A stretch of DNA of 64,000 nt, taken from positions 3,319,795 through 3,383,794 of the forward strand of contig NZ_KB217478.1 of the NCBI RefSeq assembly GCF_000331305.1, in the 5' to 3' direction. This document shows positions 17,879 through 28,164 of the stretch, piece by piece. Below the pieces are notes generated by a model. The model searched no databases. It was not told the origin of the DNA and saw only the letters and a program-made list of their open reading frames with translations. Made by a program: the position numbers and the translations under genes. Position 1 is the first letter of the stretch. Each line of letters begins with the position of its first letter. This stretch comes from Calothrix sp. PCC 7103. GTDB lineage: Bacteria > Cyanobacteriota > Cyanobacteriia > Cyanobacteriales > Nostocaceae.

Positions 17879-18544
17879 ACAACATGCACTCAATCAGTAC
17901 GGCATCTATTCCTTTAGACAGACAAGCAAAATTTATTACTTACTTTATTACTTACTTTATGAGTTGCTTGTGATATGTTGTGTATGCAGTGTTATTATGT
18001 TTGAGTAATGGCTTTTAAGATAACTGCATGATTATTTGAGGGTTATCAGGGAGAATGCTTTGAAAATTCACATAGTTTGTAGATTTTTAAATCTGTGTGT
18101 GATTTTTTATTGAGATGAACTGAAAGACCTGTTTTAACTATCTAGCTGCAATCAAATAACCAATTGTTACGGATGGGGCTTTGACGGTCATTTTGATCTC
18201 GGTCTCTGGTCAAACCTTCTTCAGGGTCGTTTTTTGTGAAGATGGTGAAATGACAGAATTATTGTATAGATTTTTAAATACATCATGAATACATCAATGT
18301 ATGTTGATTAAGAACCACTTTTATCGCTTCACCCACTATTATTTGTTGGCGTAAACTATGTGAATAAAGGCATCCGCATTTGTGGAGTCGAAATGACGAG
18401 TCAGTAATTACTACTGTTACTCGCATTTTTTTGCGTCAAAATATTATTCTACTGAAAAATAAAATTGTATAACTCGTATGAAATTTATGGCTGCTGACAT
18501 GGTAAGCAGTTTGCGTTTTGTATTGCTGTAGGGGGTATCTAAAA

Positions 18545-18973
18545 TTGCTGAAAAGATGTGAACGAAACCGGAAACGCTCTAAGCGACGAGCGATATTTTG
18601 TCCAATACATGGATGCTATATCGATAGCGCTAGCCAAAAATATCCGCTATATGCTGATACACCTGGACAACTTCAGCAGCGCGGTGTACGCAGAAAAGAA
18701 GCCATGATATTGGTCGCATCTCAGACGGCAGTTAGTTTAGAAGGTGAATGGTTAGAAGCATTCTGGTGTGACCAATGCCAAAGAATTGAGTGGTACTATG
18801 TCAAGAAAAAAGACCGTATTTATGAAATATCGGTGGCGCCTGCTGAACTTTGGCAGCGCGCGATAGGAGTAATAAACCCTGAAGGAAATTCTTCTGTTGG
18901 AGAGTTTACCCGTAGACACGCGCGGATGACTGGTTACAATGTCAAAGAGGAATTTTATGTTCGCGGTACATAA
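18545..18973 (+). CDS. Zinc-ribbon hypothetical protein, first gene of the exopolysaccharide operon
   Basis: The protein (about 142 residues from TTG at 18545) opens LKRCERNRKRSKRRAIFCPI and has two Cys pairs (CPIHGC and CDQCQ) that could bind one zinc. TTG at 18545 is preferred because AGGGGG lies about 10 bases upstream and the basic N-terminus then fits similar cyanobacterial proteins I recall beside exopolysaccharide kinases. It precedes the BY-kinase by 68 bases. Its function is not established; regulation of polysaccharide synthesis is inferred only from position. Confidence 0.6.
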   Translation: MLKRCERNRKRSKRRAIFCPIHGCYIDSASQKYPLYADTPGQLQQRGVRRKEAMILVASQTAVSLEGEWLEAFWCDQCQRIEWYYVKKKDRIYEISVAPAELWQRAIGVINPEGNSSVGEFTRRHARMTGYNVKEEFYVRGT

Positions 18974-19041
18974 CTATTGCAGACCCTGGTTTGTTTGTTC
19001 AGGCGCAGCAATTAAAGTAATGAAGTAATTGAGATATCTGC

Positions 19042-21267
19042 ATGATAGATTCACTCCCAAACGTAGAAGAAATTGATTTTCAAAAATATTTACAGGTAGT
19101 ACAGCGGCGTTGGTTGCCTGCTGTTGGGATTTTTGGAGTTATTGTCACTGCGGCATCAATATATGCCTTTTCATTGAAGCCAACTTATGAAGCTCAAGGA
19201 AGTGTATTAATTAAAAGCGATAATACTTATTCTTTGACTGGGTTAGGCGAAAACTTGGGAAGAATTCAAGCTTTAACGCAAGAAGGTAGTCCATTAGAAA
19301 CACAAGCAAAGATTGTAACATCAGTACCAGTGATTCAAGAAACTATCAAATCTTTAAATCTTAAAGATAAGGAAGGTAAAGCGATTGAAATTGAAGTATT
19401 AGTCAAAAAACTTAAAGTCAAAGGAGCCGTCGGTACTGATGTACTTGAAATCTTTTATACAGATGATGACCCGAAACTGGCATCTCAAGTAGTAAACAAG
19501 GTTATCGACTTATATATCAACAGAAACGTTACAGATAATCAAGCAGAGGCGATTTCAGCACGTAAGTTTATTTTAAAGCAGCTACCAGAACGCGAGCAGG
19601 CTGTTAAACAAGAAGAGCTAACCTTGCGTAAATTTAAAGAAGATAATAAAGTTTTAGTGCTGCAAGAAGAAGCATCAAATGCAGTTACTATAATTTCGCA
19701 ATTAGAAACAGAAATTACTAAAGCTCAAGCTGAATTAGTTGAGGTTGAACGAAAATTAGTAAATTTACGTAGTCAAGCCAAAGTTCAATCAGAGCAAGCT
19801 GCAACTTATGCTGATTTGAGTCAAATAAAAGGAACTCAAGATGTTTTAACTCAACTTCAACAAGCGGAAAGTCTGTTAAAAGTAGAGAAAACTCGCTTTC
19901 AGCCTGGACATCCAGCAGTGATAAATCTTGAAGAGAAGGTTGCTGCTCTTAAAGGTTTATTGAATGAGCGAACTACGCAAATAACTGGTAGCAATAAGTC
20001 TGTTCCAGAGGGTAATATTCAAATTGGGGAATTAAGGCAGCAATTGATAGGAGAGTTAATCAGCACAGAAAATCAATATAATGGACTTTCTGCTAAGATT
20101 TATCAACTACAACGGGCAAAATTTAATTATCAAAAACGCGCTCAAATTTTGCCTAAACTTGAACAAACTCAGCGTGAACTTGAACGGCGCCTTAAAGCAG
20201 CACAAACAACCTATGAAACGTTACTTACCAAACTACAAGAAGTAGATGTAGCACAAAACCAGAGGGTTGGAAATGCTCGAATTATATCTAGTGCGCTTGT
20301 ACCTAGTAAGCCAAGTGGCCCCCGCAGGATAATATTTATAGGCGCCGGGGCAGCAGCAGGAATAGTATTAGGTATAATCGCTGCGTTTGGGTTGGACTTG
20401 GTTGACAGGTCATTAAAGACAGTCAAAGAAGCAAGAGAATTATTCAAGTATACTTTGTTGGGGGTAATTCCAAATATCAGCAAACGGGCGCGAAATCGCT
20501 CCGAGCTTGATGTTGTTGAAGCGGCTATTCCTAGAGTTGCGACTGATTTTACGCACTATCCGCTAGGTGATTCTTATCAAATGCTACGAGCCAACTTGAA
20601 ATTTTTAAGTTCAGACCATGAACTGCGAGCATTTACTATAACAAGTTCTATATCTAAAGAGGGTAAATCTGAGGTTGCTGCAAACTTGGCTTTGGCAATG
20701 ACCCAAGTTGGGCGAAGAGTATTAATCGTAGATGCAGATATGCGCCATCCGATTCAACATCATATTTGGTATCTCAACAATAACATTGGTCTTTCTAATT
20801 TACTTGTAGAACAAATGGAAAGTGACAAAGTTATACAAGAAGTAATGCCTAACTTGTTTGTTCTACCATCTGGAGTTTTACCACCTAATCCTTTGGCATT
20901 GCTCGACTCGATGCGAATGAGTGCATTAGTTGACGAATTTGTACGTGACTATGACTTTGTAATCTTCGATACGCCTGCTCTTGCCGGAACCGCTGATGCG
21001 GCTGTTATAGGTAATTTAACTGATGGCACTTTACTAGTGGTACGCCCTGGGGTGATTGATTACGCTAGTGCTAATGCTGCAAAAGGATTTTTAGCTCAGA
21101 CAAGCCAGAAAATTTTAGGGATGGTTATCAACGGTGTAAATGTACGGCGAGAACCAGATAGTTACTTTTATTACAATACAAACTCTGTTGAGTCATTGAA
21201 GGTGTTGCAAACTGATATCTTTAACAAAAGTAAGCGTATTGGCGGAGCAACAAGAAAGAATCAATAA
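19042..21267 (+). CDS. Polysaccharide co-polymerase with BY-kinase domain (Wzc-like)
   Basis: The 741-residue protein has an N-terminal Wzz domain with TM1 (LPAVGIFGVIVTAASIYAFS), a long periplasmic coiled coil (about 170-400), TM2 (IIFIGAGAAAGIVLGIIAAF, about 430) and a cytoplasmic kinase. The kinase has Walker A ISKEGKSE (about 537), Walker A' LIVDADMRHP (about 560) and Walker B FVIFDTPA (about 639). A C-terminal tyrosine cluster SYFYYN (about 707) is the expected autophosphorylation site. Such proteins set chain length and couple synthesis to export of exopolysaccharide. It is the regulatory hub of the operon; no separate phosphatase or Wza gene is seen in the window. Confidence 0.9.
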   Translation: MIDSLPNVEEIDFQKYLQVVQRRWLPAVGIFGVIVTAASIYAFSLKPTYEAQGSVLIKSDNTYSLTGLGENLGRIQALTQEGSPLETQAKIVTSVPVIQETIKSLNLKDKEGKAIEIEVLVKKLKVKGAVGTDVLEIFYTDDDPKLASQVVNKVIDLYINRNVTDNQAEAISARKFILKQLPEREQAVKQEELTLRKFKEDNKVLVLQEEASNAVTIISQLETEITKAQAELVEVERKLVNLRSQAKVQSEQAATYADLSQIKGTQDVLTQLQQAESLLKVEKTRFQPGHPAVINLEEKVAALKGLLNERTTQITGSNKSVPEGNIQIGELRQQLIGELISTENQYNGLSAKIYQLQRAKFNYQKRAQILPKLEQTQRELERRLKAAQTTYETLLTKLQEVDVAQNQRVGNARIISSALVPSKPSGPRRIIFIGAGAAAGIVLGIIAAFGLDLVDRSLKTVKEARELFKYTLLGVIPNISKRARNRSELDVVEAAIPRVATDFTHYPLGDSYQMLRANLKFLSSDHELRAFTITSSISKEGKSEVAANLALAMTQVGRRVLIVDADMRHPIQHHIWYLNNNIGLSNLLVEQMESDKVIQEVMPNLFVLPSGVLPPNPLALLDSMRMSALVDEFVRDYDFVIFDTPALAGTADAAVIGNLTDGTLLVVRPGVIDYASANAAKGFLAQTSQKILGMVINGVNVRREPDSYFYYNTNSVESLKVLQTDIFNKSKRIGGATRKNQ

Positions 21268-21349
21268 AAAGTATAATTAGACAAAACTATTTGAGATTTT
21301 TCGCAAAATGCAAAAAAATCAATATTATAAATAATGGAGGGTAAATGCA

Positions 21350-23125
21350 ATGCTTAATAACTTTAAAAAATTTATTTATATATTGGGTGATTCTAAGAAA
21401 AATTTGTTTTCGTTACTATCAGCATTTATACTTACTTCTGCAATAGAAGCCATTGGTATCGGTTTGATTGGACCATTTTTAAGTTTAGCTTTATATCCAA
21501 GAGCGGTTCAAAATATTCCAATTATAAATTGGATTTATCAACAATCTGGAATTTCAACAACACAATATTTTATTGCTCTTATTGGTTTATTAATAGCTGT
21601 TGTATTTTGTTTTAAAGCAATATTGTACTTTTTTTTGAAATCATACATATATAAATTTATCTTTAGTCAAAAAGGAAGTCTTTGCTCGAAGTTGCTAAAA
21701 GCTTATTTACAGGCACCCTATACATTCTATTTACATAAAAACACTTCTCAAATAATTAGCAATATTGCCATAGAAACTGATAGATTCTGTTATGGATATA
21801 CACTTCCTCTAATGGAAGTATTAACAAATTTTCTCATAGTTTTATCGTTGGTGCTGTTACTTGCTAAAACTGACATCATATTTTTAGTGATGGCATCAGC
21901 CGTCATCCTACCAGTTTTTGGTTTGTTCTACAAATTAAAAGATTCATTTAGCTATTTTGGGAAAGAAGCTTCAGAAGCTCGTAATGAGATGGTTAAAATT
22001 ATTTCTCATGGGGTAGGAGGATTTAAAGAAACACGACTTATTGGTTGCGAAGAATACTTTGAGGTGCAAATGAGTTGTCAAGCTCATAGGCATGAAATAT
22101 CTGAATCTCGCTTCCACAGTTATCAAATAATACCTAAAATTGCAATAGAGACAATTCTGGTTATATTCCTGTTGACGCTGGTATCTGCCTACCAAGTTTT
22201 GTATCAAAAAGAAGTTCAAACGCTTATACCGACTTTGAGTGTATTTGCAGTGACTGCAATCAGACTTATACCTGCGGCTAGTACAAGTATTGCAGGGCTT
22301 GGACAATTACAAAGTAATGGCTACTCTGTAAAACTAATTTACTATGATTTGAAGGAACTTGAAAAAGAAAGAGACAATAAATCTTATATTATATCAAATT
22401 TACAAAGCATAAAAGACAAATTTACTTTTGAGAATCAAGTTAATATTCATAAAATAGCTTATCGCTATCCTAACGTGCAAAATCTTGCATTATGCGACAT
22501 ATCACTTAAATTTAAAAAAGGAGAATCTATTGCGCTTATTGGCAAATCTGGAGCAGGAAAAACTACTTTAGTAGATGTTATACTTGGTCTTCTTTACCCT
22601 GAATCAGGACAAATTACTGTTGATAATATTTCTGTATACGAAAACATCCGTGCTTGGCAGAATTTGATTGGTTATATTCCACAAACTATTTTTCTAACTG
22701 ATGATACAATCGAGCGAAATATTGCATTTGGAGTTCCAGATAATTTAATAGATTCTACAAAATTACAAAAAGCCATTGAATTGGCTCAACTAACTGAACT
22801 AATCAAGCAGCTTCCAAATGGGATTCAAACTACTGTTGGTGAACGAGGTGTTCGCTTGTCGGGTGGTCAGCGGCAGCGAATTGGTATAGCTCGTGCGCTG
22901 TATCATGAGCGAGAAATTTTAGTACTTGATGAAGCAACATCAGCTTTAGATAATGAAACAGAAAGTTTAGTTACAGATGCCATACGCGCGTTATCTGGCA
23001 GTAAAACAATAATTATAATTGCACATAGACTTTCAACGATTGAGCATTGTGATCGCGTTTATATACTTGAATTTGGTCGCATCGTAAAATCTGGAAATTA
23101 CAACGAAGTTGTTGCCGCAATGTAG
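21350..23125 (+). CDS. ABC transporter, PglK/MsbA-type flippase
   Basis: The 591-residue half-transporter has six predicted TM helices (about 20-310) and a complete nucleotide-binding domain: Walker A GKSGAGKTT (about 398), signature LSGGQRQRIG (about 503), Walker B ILVLDEATSALD (about 522) and the H-loop IAHRLST. Its context among glycosyltransferases suggests it flips lipid-linked oligosaccharide, as PglK does. HepA of the heterocyst envelope is a related alternative. GGAGG precedes the ATG. It sits inside the 6.8-kb stretch lacking GGCGCC and is more AT-rich than flanking genes, hinting at transfer. Confidence 0.85.
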   Translation: MLNNFKKFIYILGDSKKNLFSLLSAFILTSAIEAIGIGLIGPFLSLALYPRAVQNIPIINWIYQQSGISTTQYFIALIGLLIAVVFCFKAILYFFLKSYIYKFIFSQKGSLCSKLLKAYLQAPYTFYLHKNTSQIISNIAIETDRFCYGYTLPLMEVLTNFLIVLSLVLLLAKTDIIFLVMASAVILPVFGLFYKLKDSFSYFGKEASEARNEMVKIISHGVGGFKETRLIGCEEYFEVQMSCQAHRHEISESRFHSYQIIPKIAIETILVIFLLTLVSAYQVLYQKEVQTLIPTLSVFAVTAIRLIPAASTSIAGLGQLQSNGYSVKLIYYDLKELEKERDNKSYIISNLQSIKDKFTFENQVNIHKIAYRYPNVQNLALCDISLKFKKGESIALIGKSGAGKTTLVDVILGLLYPESGQITVDNISVYENIRAWQNLIGYIPQTIFLTDDTIERNIAFGVPDNLIDSTKLQKAIELAQLTELIKQLPNGIQTTVGERGVRLSGGQRQRIGIARALYHEREILVLDEATSALDNETESLVTDAIRALSGSKTIIIIAHRLSTIEHCDRVYILEFGRIVKSGNYNEVVAAM

Positions 23126-23190
23126 TATTTAAATAAATCGTAAGTTTAAATAAGTTGTACAAATTTGACAATTGGAAATTTCATTAATAT

Positions 23191-24321
23191 ATGGAGAATT
23201 TGAAAGTTTTTTTAATATTATCAAAGTTAGCAAATAACCCTTACAAAGATAGTTTATTAATAAATTTAAAGAATAAGGGTGTATACGCAACCACAGATAG
23301 CGATAATACTTACAGCCGGGTTAAAATTTTTTTTATAAAACAAGTTTTAAGAAATGGAAAACCAGATATTCTGAATTTTCACTTGTTGCATGATTTTTTT
23401 GTCTACAAAAAAGCTCATAATAGAATTTATTTTTATTACTATGATTTGATTCGTTTTATAAAGTTTTCAATTTTTATTTCTCAAATATTAATTTTGAAAA
23501 TAATGAAAATTAAGATATTGTGGACTGTTCATGAGTGGCATGACAAATATGGAGGAAACCACATTCATAAGAGATGGGCTACAATACTTGGAAAATTATT
23601 AGATGGTATTATTACTCATTGCGATACTACTCGTAAAGACGTTATTAAAGGACTAAACTTAGAAAAATCAAGTAAAGTATTTGTTGTACCTCACGCCAAC
23701 TATATTGGTTCATATAAAAATCAAGTTTCTCAGTTAGAGTCTCGTAAAATATTAAATCTTCCTACAGACGGTTTAGTATTTCTCTTTTTCGGAAATATAT
23801 TCCCTTCAAAAGGGATTATAGAGGCAATAGATAGTTTTATTAAATTACAAAGCAGCAAGGCTAGTTTATTAATTGCTGGTCGTCCGGTAGACGAAAAAAT
23901 GGAAAAATTAATTAAAAATAAAATTGAAGGACGCAACAATATATTTCTGTTTCTCAAAGAAATTTCAGATGATGAAATCCAATTTTATATGAATTCGTGC
24001 GACTGCATTTTACAACCATATAAAGTGTTTACAACGTCAGGAGTAACTATATTGTCAATGTCTTTTGGTAAAGTGTGTATTGCACCACGAGTAGGCTATT
24101 TCAATGATGTATTAGATGAGGCTGGATCTTTTTTGTACGACACAAGCTATGAAGATGGTTTACTAAAAGCGATGAAACTTGCAGATGAAAATCATAAGTA
24201 CTTAGCTGAAATGGGCAAATATAACTTGCAAAAAGTTCAACAGTGGAATTGGAATTATGTTACTGACGAAATTATCAAAATATTCCACACAAGTATAAAT
24301 AGACAAGAAAGTAGATTATAG
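23191..24321 (+). CDS. Family 4 glycosyltransferase
   Basis: The 376-residue protein has the GT-B arrangement: an N-terminal half with WTVHEWHD, a link FFGNIFPSKGI (donor-domain start) and the GT4 E-rich region around FTTSGVTILSMSFGK. The SFGKVCIAPRVGY segment is where family members contact the nucleotide sugar. It is soluble and cytoplasmic, and would add one sugar to the growing repeat unit; the sugar is unknown. It is very AT-rich and low in GGCGCC, like its neighbours. Confidence 0.75.
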   Translation: MENLKVFLILSKLANNPYKDSLLINLKNKGVYATTDSDNTYSRVKIFFIKQVLRNGKPDILNFHLLHDFFVYKKAHNRIYFYYYDLIRFIKFSIFISQILILKIMKIKILWTVHEWHDKYGGNHIHKRWATILGKLLDGIITHCDTTRKDVIKGLNLEKSSKVFVVPHANYIGSYKNQVSQLESRKILNLPTDGLVFLFFGNIFPSKGIIEAIDSFIKLQSSKASLLIAGRPVDEKMEKLIKNKIEGRNNIFLFLKEISDDEIQFYMNSCDCILQPYKVFTTSGVTILSMSFGKVCIAPRVGYFNDVLDEAGSFLYDTSYEDGLLKAMKLADENHKYLAEMGKYNLQKVQQWNWNYVTDEIIKIFHTSINRQESRL

Positions 24322-24444
24322 CTCAATTATTTTATAATTTTTTCATAGTGCTGACTAAATGAAAAAATTGATGTATTAAAATATTTGAGTAAAGCTTGAT
24401 TCACACAAACTGAAAAAAATCAAACGCAAATTTATTTTATATTT

Positions 24445-25251
24445 ATGGATTGCCTTAATCTTGGTTGCGGTTCTCGCTTTCATTCCACTTGGACGAATTT
24501 AAATTTTACCTCAACTAGTAAGGAGGTTATTGCTCACAATTTAACCAAAGGAATTTGCTTTCCTGACGCGAGTTTTGATTTAGTCTATCACTCACATGTA
24601 TTAGAACACTTTTCCCAAGCTGACGCTGAAGTCTTCTTACAAGAATGTTGGCGTGTATTACGCCCTCAAGGTGTTTTAAGAGTTGTAGTACCAGATTTAG
24701 AACAAATTGTTCGTACTTACTTAATTGCGCTTGAAAAAGCTAATAATGGCTCTGAAGAATGGGCAGCTAATTATCAGTGGATTTTATTGGAAATGTTTGA
24801 TCAGTTAGCAAGAAATGAGAATGGAGGAGAAATGAAGAAATATCTTTATCAACAACAAATACCTAATGAAAAGTTTATTATTCAACGCTGTGGCATTGAA
24901 GTCAAAAATCTAATTGAGATGTCAAAGCAAAAACGCAACAAAAGCAATAACTTGAAGCATATCCATGATTTATTTATTAAACTTAGTAAATTTATGCTAC
25001 AGTCTTTACCAGGTAAGATATATAGTAATTTTAAAATAGGAAGCTTTCGCCAAAGTGGCGAGATTCATCAATGGATGTATGATCAATATTCATTGTCGCT
25101 TCTTCTAAAAAAGTGTGGTTTCCAAGATATTACTAAGCGTACAGCAACTGAAAGCTTTGTACCTTACTGGACAAGCTATAACCTTGATACAGAGCCAGAT
25201 AATAGTGTTTATAAACCCGATTCTTTATATATTGAAGCTCTTAAAAAATAA
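24445..25251 (+). CDS. Class I SAM-dependent methyltransferase
   Basis: Motif I LNLGCGSRFH stands at the N-terminus. VYHSHVLEHF, GVLRVVVPDLEQIVR and a C-terminal helix bundle match the Methyltransf_11-like family frequent in polysaccharide clusters. It probably methylates a sugar of the repeat unit, which is inference from context. The gene is complete at 268 residues. It is followed by a 275-base gap with a long hairpin (25357-25425) before the polymerase gene. Confidence 0.75.
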   Translation: MDCLNLGCGSRFHSTWTNLNFTSTSKEVIAHNLTKGICFPDASFDLVYHSHVLEHFSQADAEVFLQECWRVLRPQGVLRVVVPDLEQIVRTYLIALEKANNGSEEWAANYQWILLEMFDQLARNENGGEMKKYLYQQQIPNEKFIIQRCGIEVKNLIEMSKQKRNKSNNLKHIHDLFIKLSKFMLQSLPGKIYSNFKIGSFRQSGEIHQWMYDQYSLSLLLKKCGFQDITKRTATESFVPYWTSYNLDTEPDNSVYKPDSLYIEALKK

Positions 25252-25356
25252 ATACAAGTAAATCTGTTGAAAAAGTAAGCTTATGTTACAAAACTTAAAG
25301 AAACATGACATTTTAGAATCTAAATTTTTAGAGTTATGATGAGACCAGACGTACAT

Positions 25357-25425
25357 TTGTTGGTGAGCATCCAGTTTTGACAAAACCAAAACTGAATGCT
25401 TCCCATTTGTTGAGCATACCAACAA
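25357..25425 (+). other. Long nested hairpin in the exopolysaccharide operon
   Basis: The outer stem TTGTTGGT/ACCAACAA (25357-25364 with 25418-25425) encloses AGCAT/ATGCT and CAGTTTTG/CAAAACTG. Between two operon genes it could be a processing site or partial terminator, or a small mobile repeat. Confidence 0.5.
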
Positions 25426-25526
25426 CTTACTTGTATCGAGATAAAATTATTAGAAGCTTCTAAACAATTTATAGTTTTTATGTTTAGATATTTGTAAATG
25501 GATTATTAAATACACATTATTTTAAT

Positions 25527-26843
25527 ATGTTTGAGATGACAAATAAATTATCAAGACTAAAAAAAAATGATTTAGAAAAGGTAGAAAGAGGGATTACTTT
25601 TTTATTACTTTTTTATTATTTAGGATTTAATATTCCAGAAGTAGCAACTCAAAGTTGGGCAGCATTTGGTTTCTTGGCTGTTCCTCTATTAATTCTTGTT
25701 TTATGGAGAAGATTCTTTTGGGTTTTAACAAGAGACTTACCATTATTATTGCTTATTATAGTTGTGCCTATATCGGCAATATGGTCTGCAAATCCTACTT
25801 ATACTTTGGCATATTCTAGAGCTTTTTTGTGTTCAACAGCATTTGGTATATATTTAGCTGCTCGTTATTCTCCAAAAGAACAAATGTGGCTTTTGACCTG
25901 GTTGTTTGGTATATCAATTTTTTTAAATTTCCTAGTCCCATTAGCTATACCATCTTATGGGATAGACGGAGGTTGGCGAGGTATCAACCGTCATAAAAAT
26001 GAATTGTCTGGAGCGATGGCAATAAGCGCTACTTTTTTCTTAACTAATGGCATTTATAGCAGTAGATATCGTTGGATCGCTTTAACTGGAGCAGGTTTTG
26101 CATTTTTTATTCTATTGCTTTCACAAGGGAAAGGAAGCCAAGGAATATTTTTCTTGCTACTACCTCTTCTGAGTGTTTATAAAATAGCTCAACAAGAGTA
26201 CCGATTGAAGACTTTTTTAGGTATTAGTAGCATTCTTATTGGTGGGATTATAATTGTATCTGTTTTTGTGAACATCCAGTTTATAGTGGTGGAGCTTTTA
26301 GGGAAGGACATGGGAGGTAATGGACGTGACTTGCTGTGGGATTATTTAATCAATAGAGGTCTGGAGAGACCTTGGCTTGGTTATGGTTACGGTGGCTTTT
26401 GGACAAATCCAACTGAGGGGTTGGGGGTTGCGCTCAAAATACCTTGGTTAGCTGCTGGAGGTGCAGGAGAAGGAGGAGGTAATGCTCATAGCAGTTATAT
26501 TGATGTATTTTTACAATTAGGCTGGCTTGGATTGTCATTAGTTGGGATTAGTTTTTTAAAAGTACTGGTAAGAGTACTGTTGCTACTAGGTTTAAGCAAA
26601 GACAGAGAATATTTTTGGATGCTTCAATGCTTGCTAATAATTGCAATTACAAGTATTTACGAATCTTATGGAGGATTTTTAACTTATCGACATTTATTTT
26701 GGGTTTTATATGTATCACATGCTTACTCTAGCGCGATTCATCTGCATAGAGTTTTTAGAACGGGTAATAAATTTATAAATATACAAGCAGAAAATAGTTC
26801 TTTAAGCTTATTTAAACTAAAACAATCTAAAATTGCAGAGTAA
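25527..26843 (+). CDS. O-antigen ligase/polymerase family protein (Wzy-like)
   Basis: The 438-residue protein has about ten TM helices, and a large loop containing GINRHKNELSGAMAIS and GRDLLWDYLINRGLERPWLG, then GNAHSSYIDVFLQLG. These are the Wzy_C/WaaL signatures, with the HSSYID-type His region needed for activity in the family. In this operon it most likely polymerises repeat units at the periplasmic face. ATG at 25527 gives MFEMTNK; an internal Met at residue 4 is an alternative. Confidence 0.8.
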   Translation: MFEMTNKLSRLKKNDLEKVERGITFLLLFYYLGFNIPEVATQSWAAFGFLAVPLLILVLWRRFFWVLTRDLPLLLLIIVVPISAIWSANPTYTLAYSRAFLCSTAFGIYLAARYSPKEQMWLLTWLFGISIFLNFLVPLAIPSYGIDGGWRGINRHKNELSGAMAISATFFLTNGIYSSRYRWIALTGAGFAFFILLLSQGKGSQGIFFLLLPLLSVYKIAQQEYRLKTFLGISSILIGGIIIVSVFVNIQFIVVELLGKDMGGNGRDLLWDYLINRGLERPWLGYGYGGFWTNPTEGLGVALKIPWLAAGGAGEGGGNAHSSYIDVFLQLGWLGLSLVGISFLKVLVRVLLLLGLSKDREYFWMLQCLLIIAITSIYESYGGFLTYRHLFWVLYVSHAYSSAIHLHRVFRTGNKFINIQAENSSLSLFKLKQSKIAE

Positions 26844-26904
26844 TATAACAATTTTGAGCGGAAAAGCTGAAATATTTATTTAAACTATTTGAGAGAAATC
26901 ATCT

Positions 26905-28164
26905 GTGAAAATTATACATATAAGTACTTATGATATTGCAGGAGGTGCTGCCCGTGCTGCCTATCGATTGCATCAAGGTCTTCAGGCAATTAATCTTGAT
27001 TCTAAGATGCTGGTGCAGGATAAGTTTGGTGATGATACAAATGTTTTTGCCCCACAAACCTCTTTGGAAAAAGGCATTGCTAAATTCGGGCATTTTTTAG
27101 ACTCTGTGCCCCCACGTTTCTACCGTAGGCGCCAGCAAAGTGAATTTTCTACTCAATGGGCGCCAGATAGAATCATCCCTCAATTAAATCGACTGAATCC
27201 AGATATAGTTAACCTTCATTGGATTAATGAAAGCCATTTGCAAATTGAGACAATTGCAAAGTTAAAAAAACCTGTTGTATGGACTTTACATGATATGTGG
27301 TCTTTTACGGGTGGATGTCATTACACTCAAAACTGCAATAAATATATAAATTCCTGTGGTTCATGTCCTTTGCTTGGCAGTAATAATGACTTTGATTTAT
27401 CTCGAAAAATATGGCAAAGAAAATTCAATGCTTGGAAAAATACTAATTTAACCGTTGTATCTCTTAGCTCTTGGTTGGCTAAATGTGCAAGCTCTAGTTC
27501 TCTGTTGAAACACCAAAGAATTGAGATTATACCTAATGGAATTGATACACATAGATATAAACCTATGAATCGACAAATTCTTAGAGAAATACTCAATTTG
27601 CCCCAAGATAAAATGTTAATATTATTTGGGTCTATTAATCCAACAAGTGCCCCTCGCAAAGGATTTTATTTTCTTGAGCTAGCTCTACGAGATTTATGTA
27701 AAGCTGGATGGCAAGACAAATTAGAATTAGTCGTAATTGGTTCTTCAAAACCACATAATCAAAAAGACTTTGGCTTAAAGACTCATTATTTGGGTTGCTT
27801 AAGTGATGATATTTCATTATCTCAAATTTATGCAGCAGCAGATATTTTTATCGCACCTTCAATACAAGATAACTTCCCTAATACTGTATTGGAAGCCCTT
27901 GCTTGCGGTACACCTTGTGTCGCTTTCAATATTGGCGGTATGCCAGATATGATTGAACATCAAGGGAACGGTTATCTAGCTCATCCTTTTGAAGTGAAAG
28001 ATTTAGCTCAAGGAATATCTTGGGTTTTAGAAAATAGAGAACGATATCAAAAATTATGCCGACGCGCTCGCGAAAAGGCTGAACAAGAATTTACTCAAGA
28101 AATACAAGCACGTCGTTATATCTCGTTATACAGCGAAATTTTATCTGAACATAAAGCATATTAG
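26905..28164 (+). CDS. Family 4 glycosyltransferase, GTG start
   Basis: The start is GTG at 26905 (KIIHISTYDIAGGAARAAYR), with GAGAGAA as ribosome-binding site. WTLHDMWSFTGGCHY, a Cys-rich loop (NCNKYINSCGSCPLLG, possibly metal-binding) and the donor-site stretch EALACGTPCVAFNIGG follow. This WcaC-like GT4 subtype is typical of exopolysaccharide clusters. Two GGCGCC sites near 27128 and 27158 mark the end of the site-free stretch within the operon. Confidence 0.8.
   Translation: MKIIHISTYDIAGGAARAAYRLHQGLQAINLDSKMLVQDKFGDDTNVFAPQTSLEKGIAKFGHFLDSVPPRFYRRRQQSEFSTQWAPDRIIPQLNRLNPDIVNLHWINESHLQIETIAKLKKPVVWTLHDMWSFTGGCHYTQNCNKYINSCGSCPLLGSNNDFDLSRKIWQRKFNAWKNTNLTVVSLSSWLAKCASSSSLLKHQRIEIIPNGIDTHRYKPMNRQILREILNLPQDKMLILFGSINPTSAPRKGFYFLELALRDLCKAGWQDKLELVVIGSSKPHNQKDFGLKTHYLGCLSDDISLSQIYAAADIFIAPSIQDNFPNTVLEALACGTPCVAFNIGGMPDMIEHQGNGYLAHPFEVKDLAQGISWVLENRERYQKLCRRAREKAEQEFTQEIQARRYISLYSEILSEHKAY

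Larger units (their letters stand above)
16730..18544. other. Long gene-poor region before the exopolysaccharide operon
   Basis: About 1.8 kb of AT-rich DNA. It contains a hairpin GCTTGA/TCAAGC near 16835, a perfect CRP-like palindrome at 17147-17162, one questionable small ORF (17681-17878) and a tandem 12-nt repeat (TTTATTACTTAC) near 17930-17960. I see no other gene. Its length suggests a complex promoter region for the downstream operon, or decayed DNA. Confidence 0.6.
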
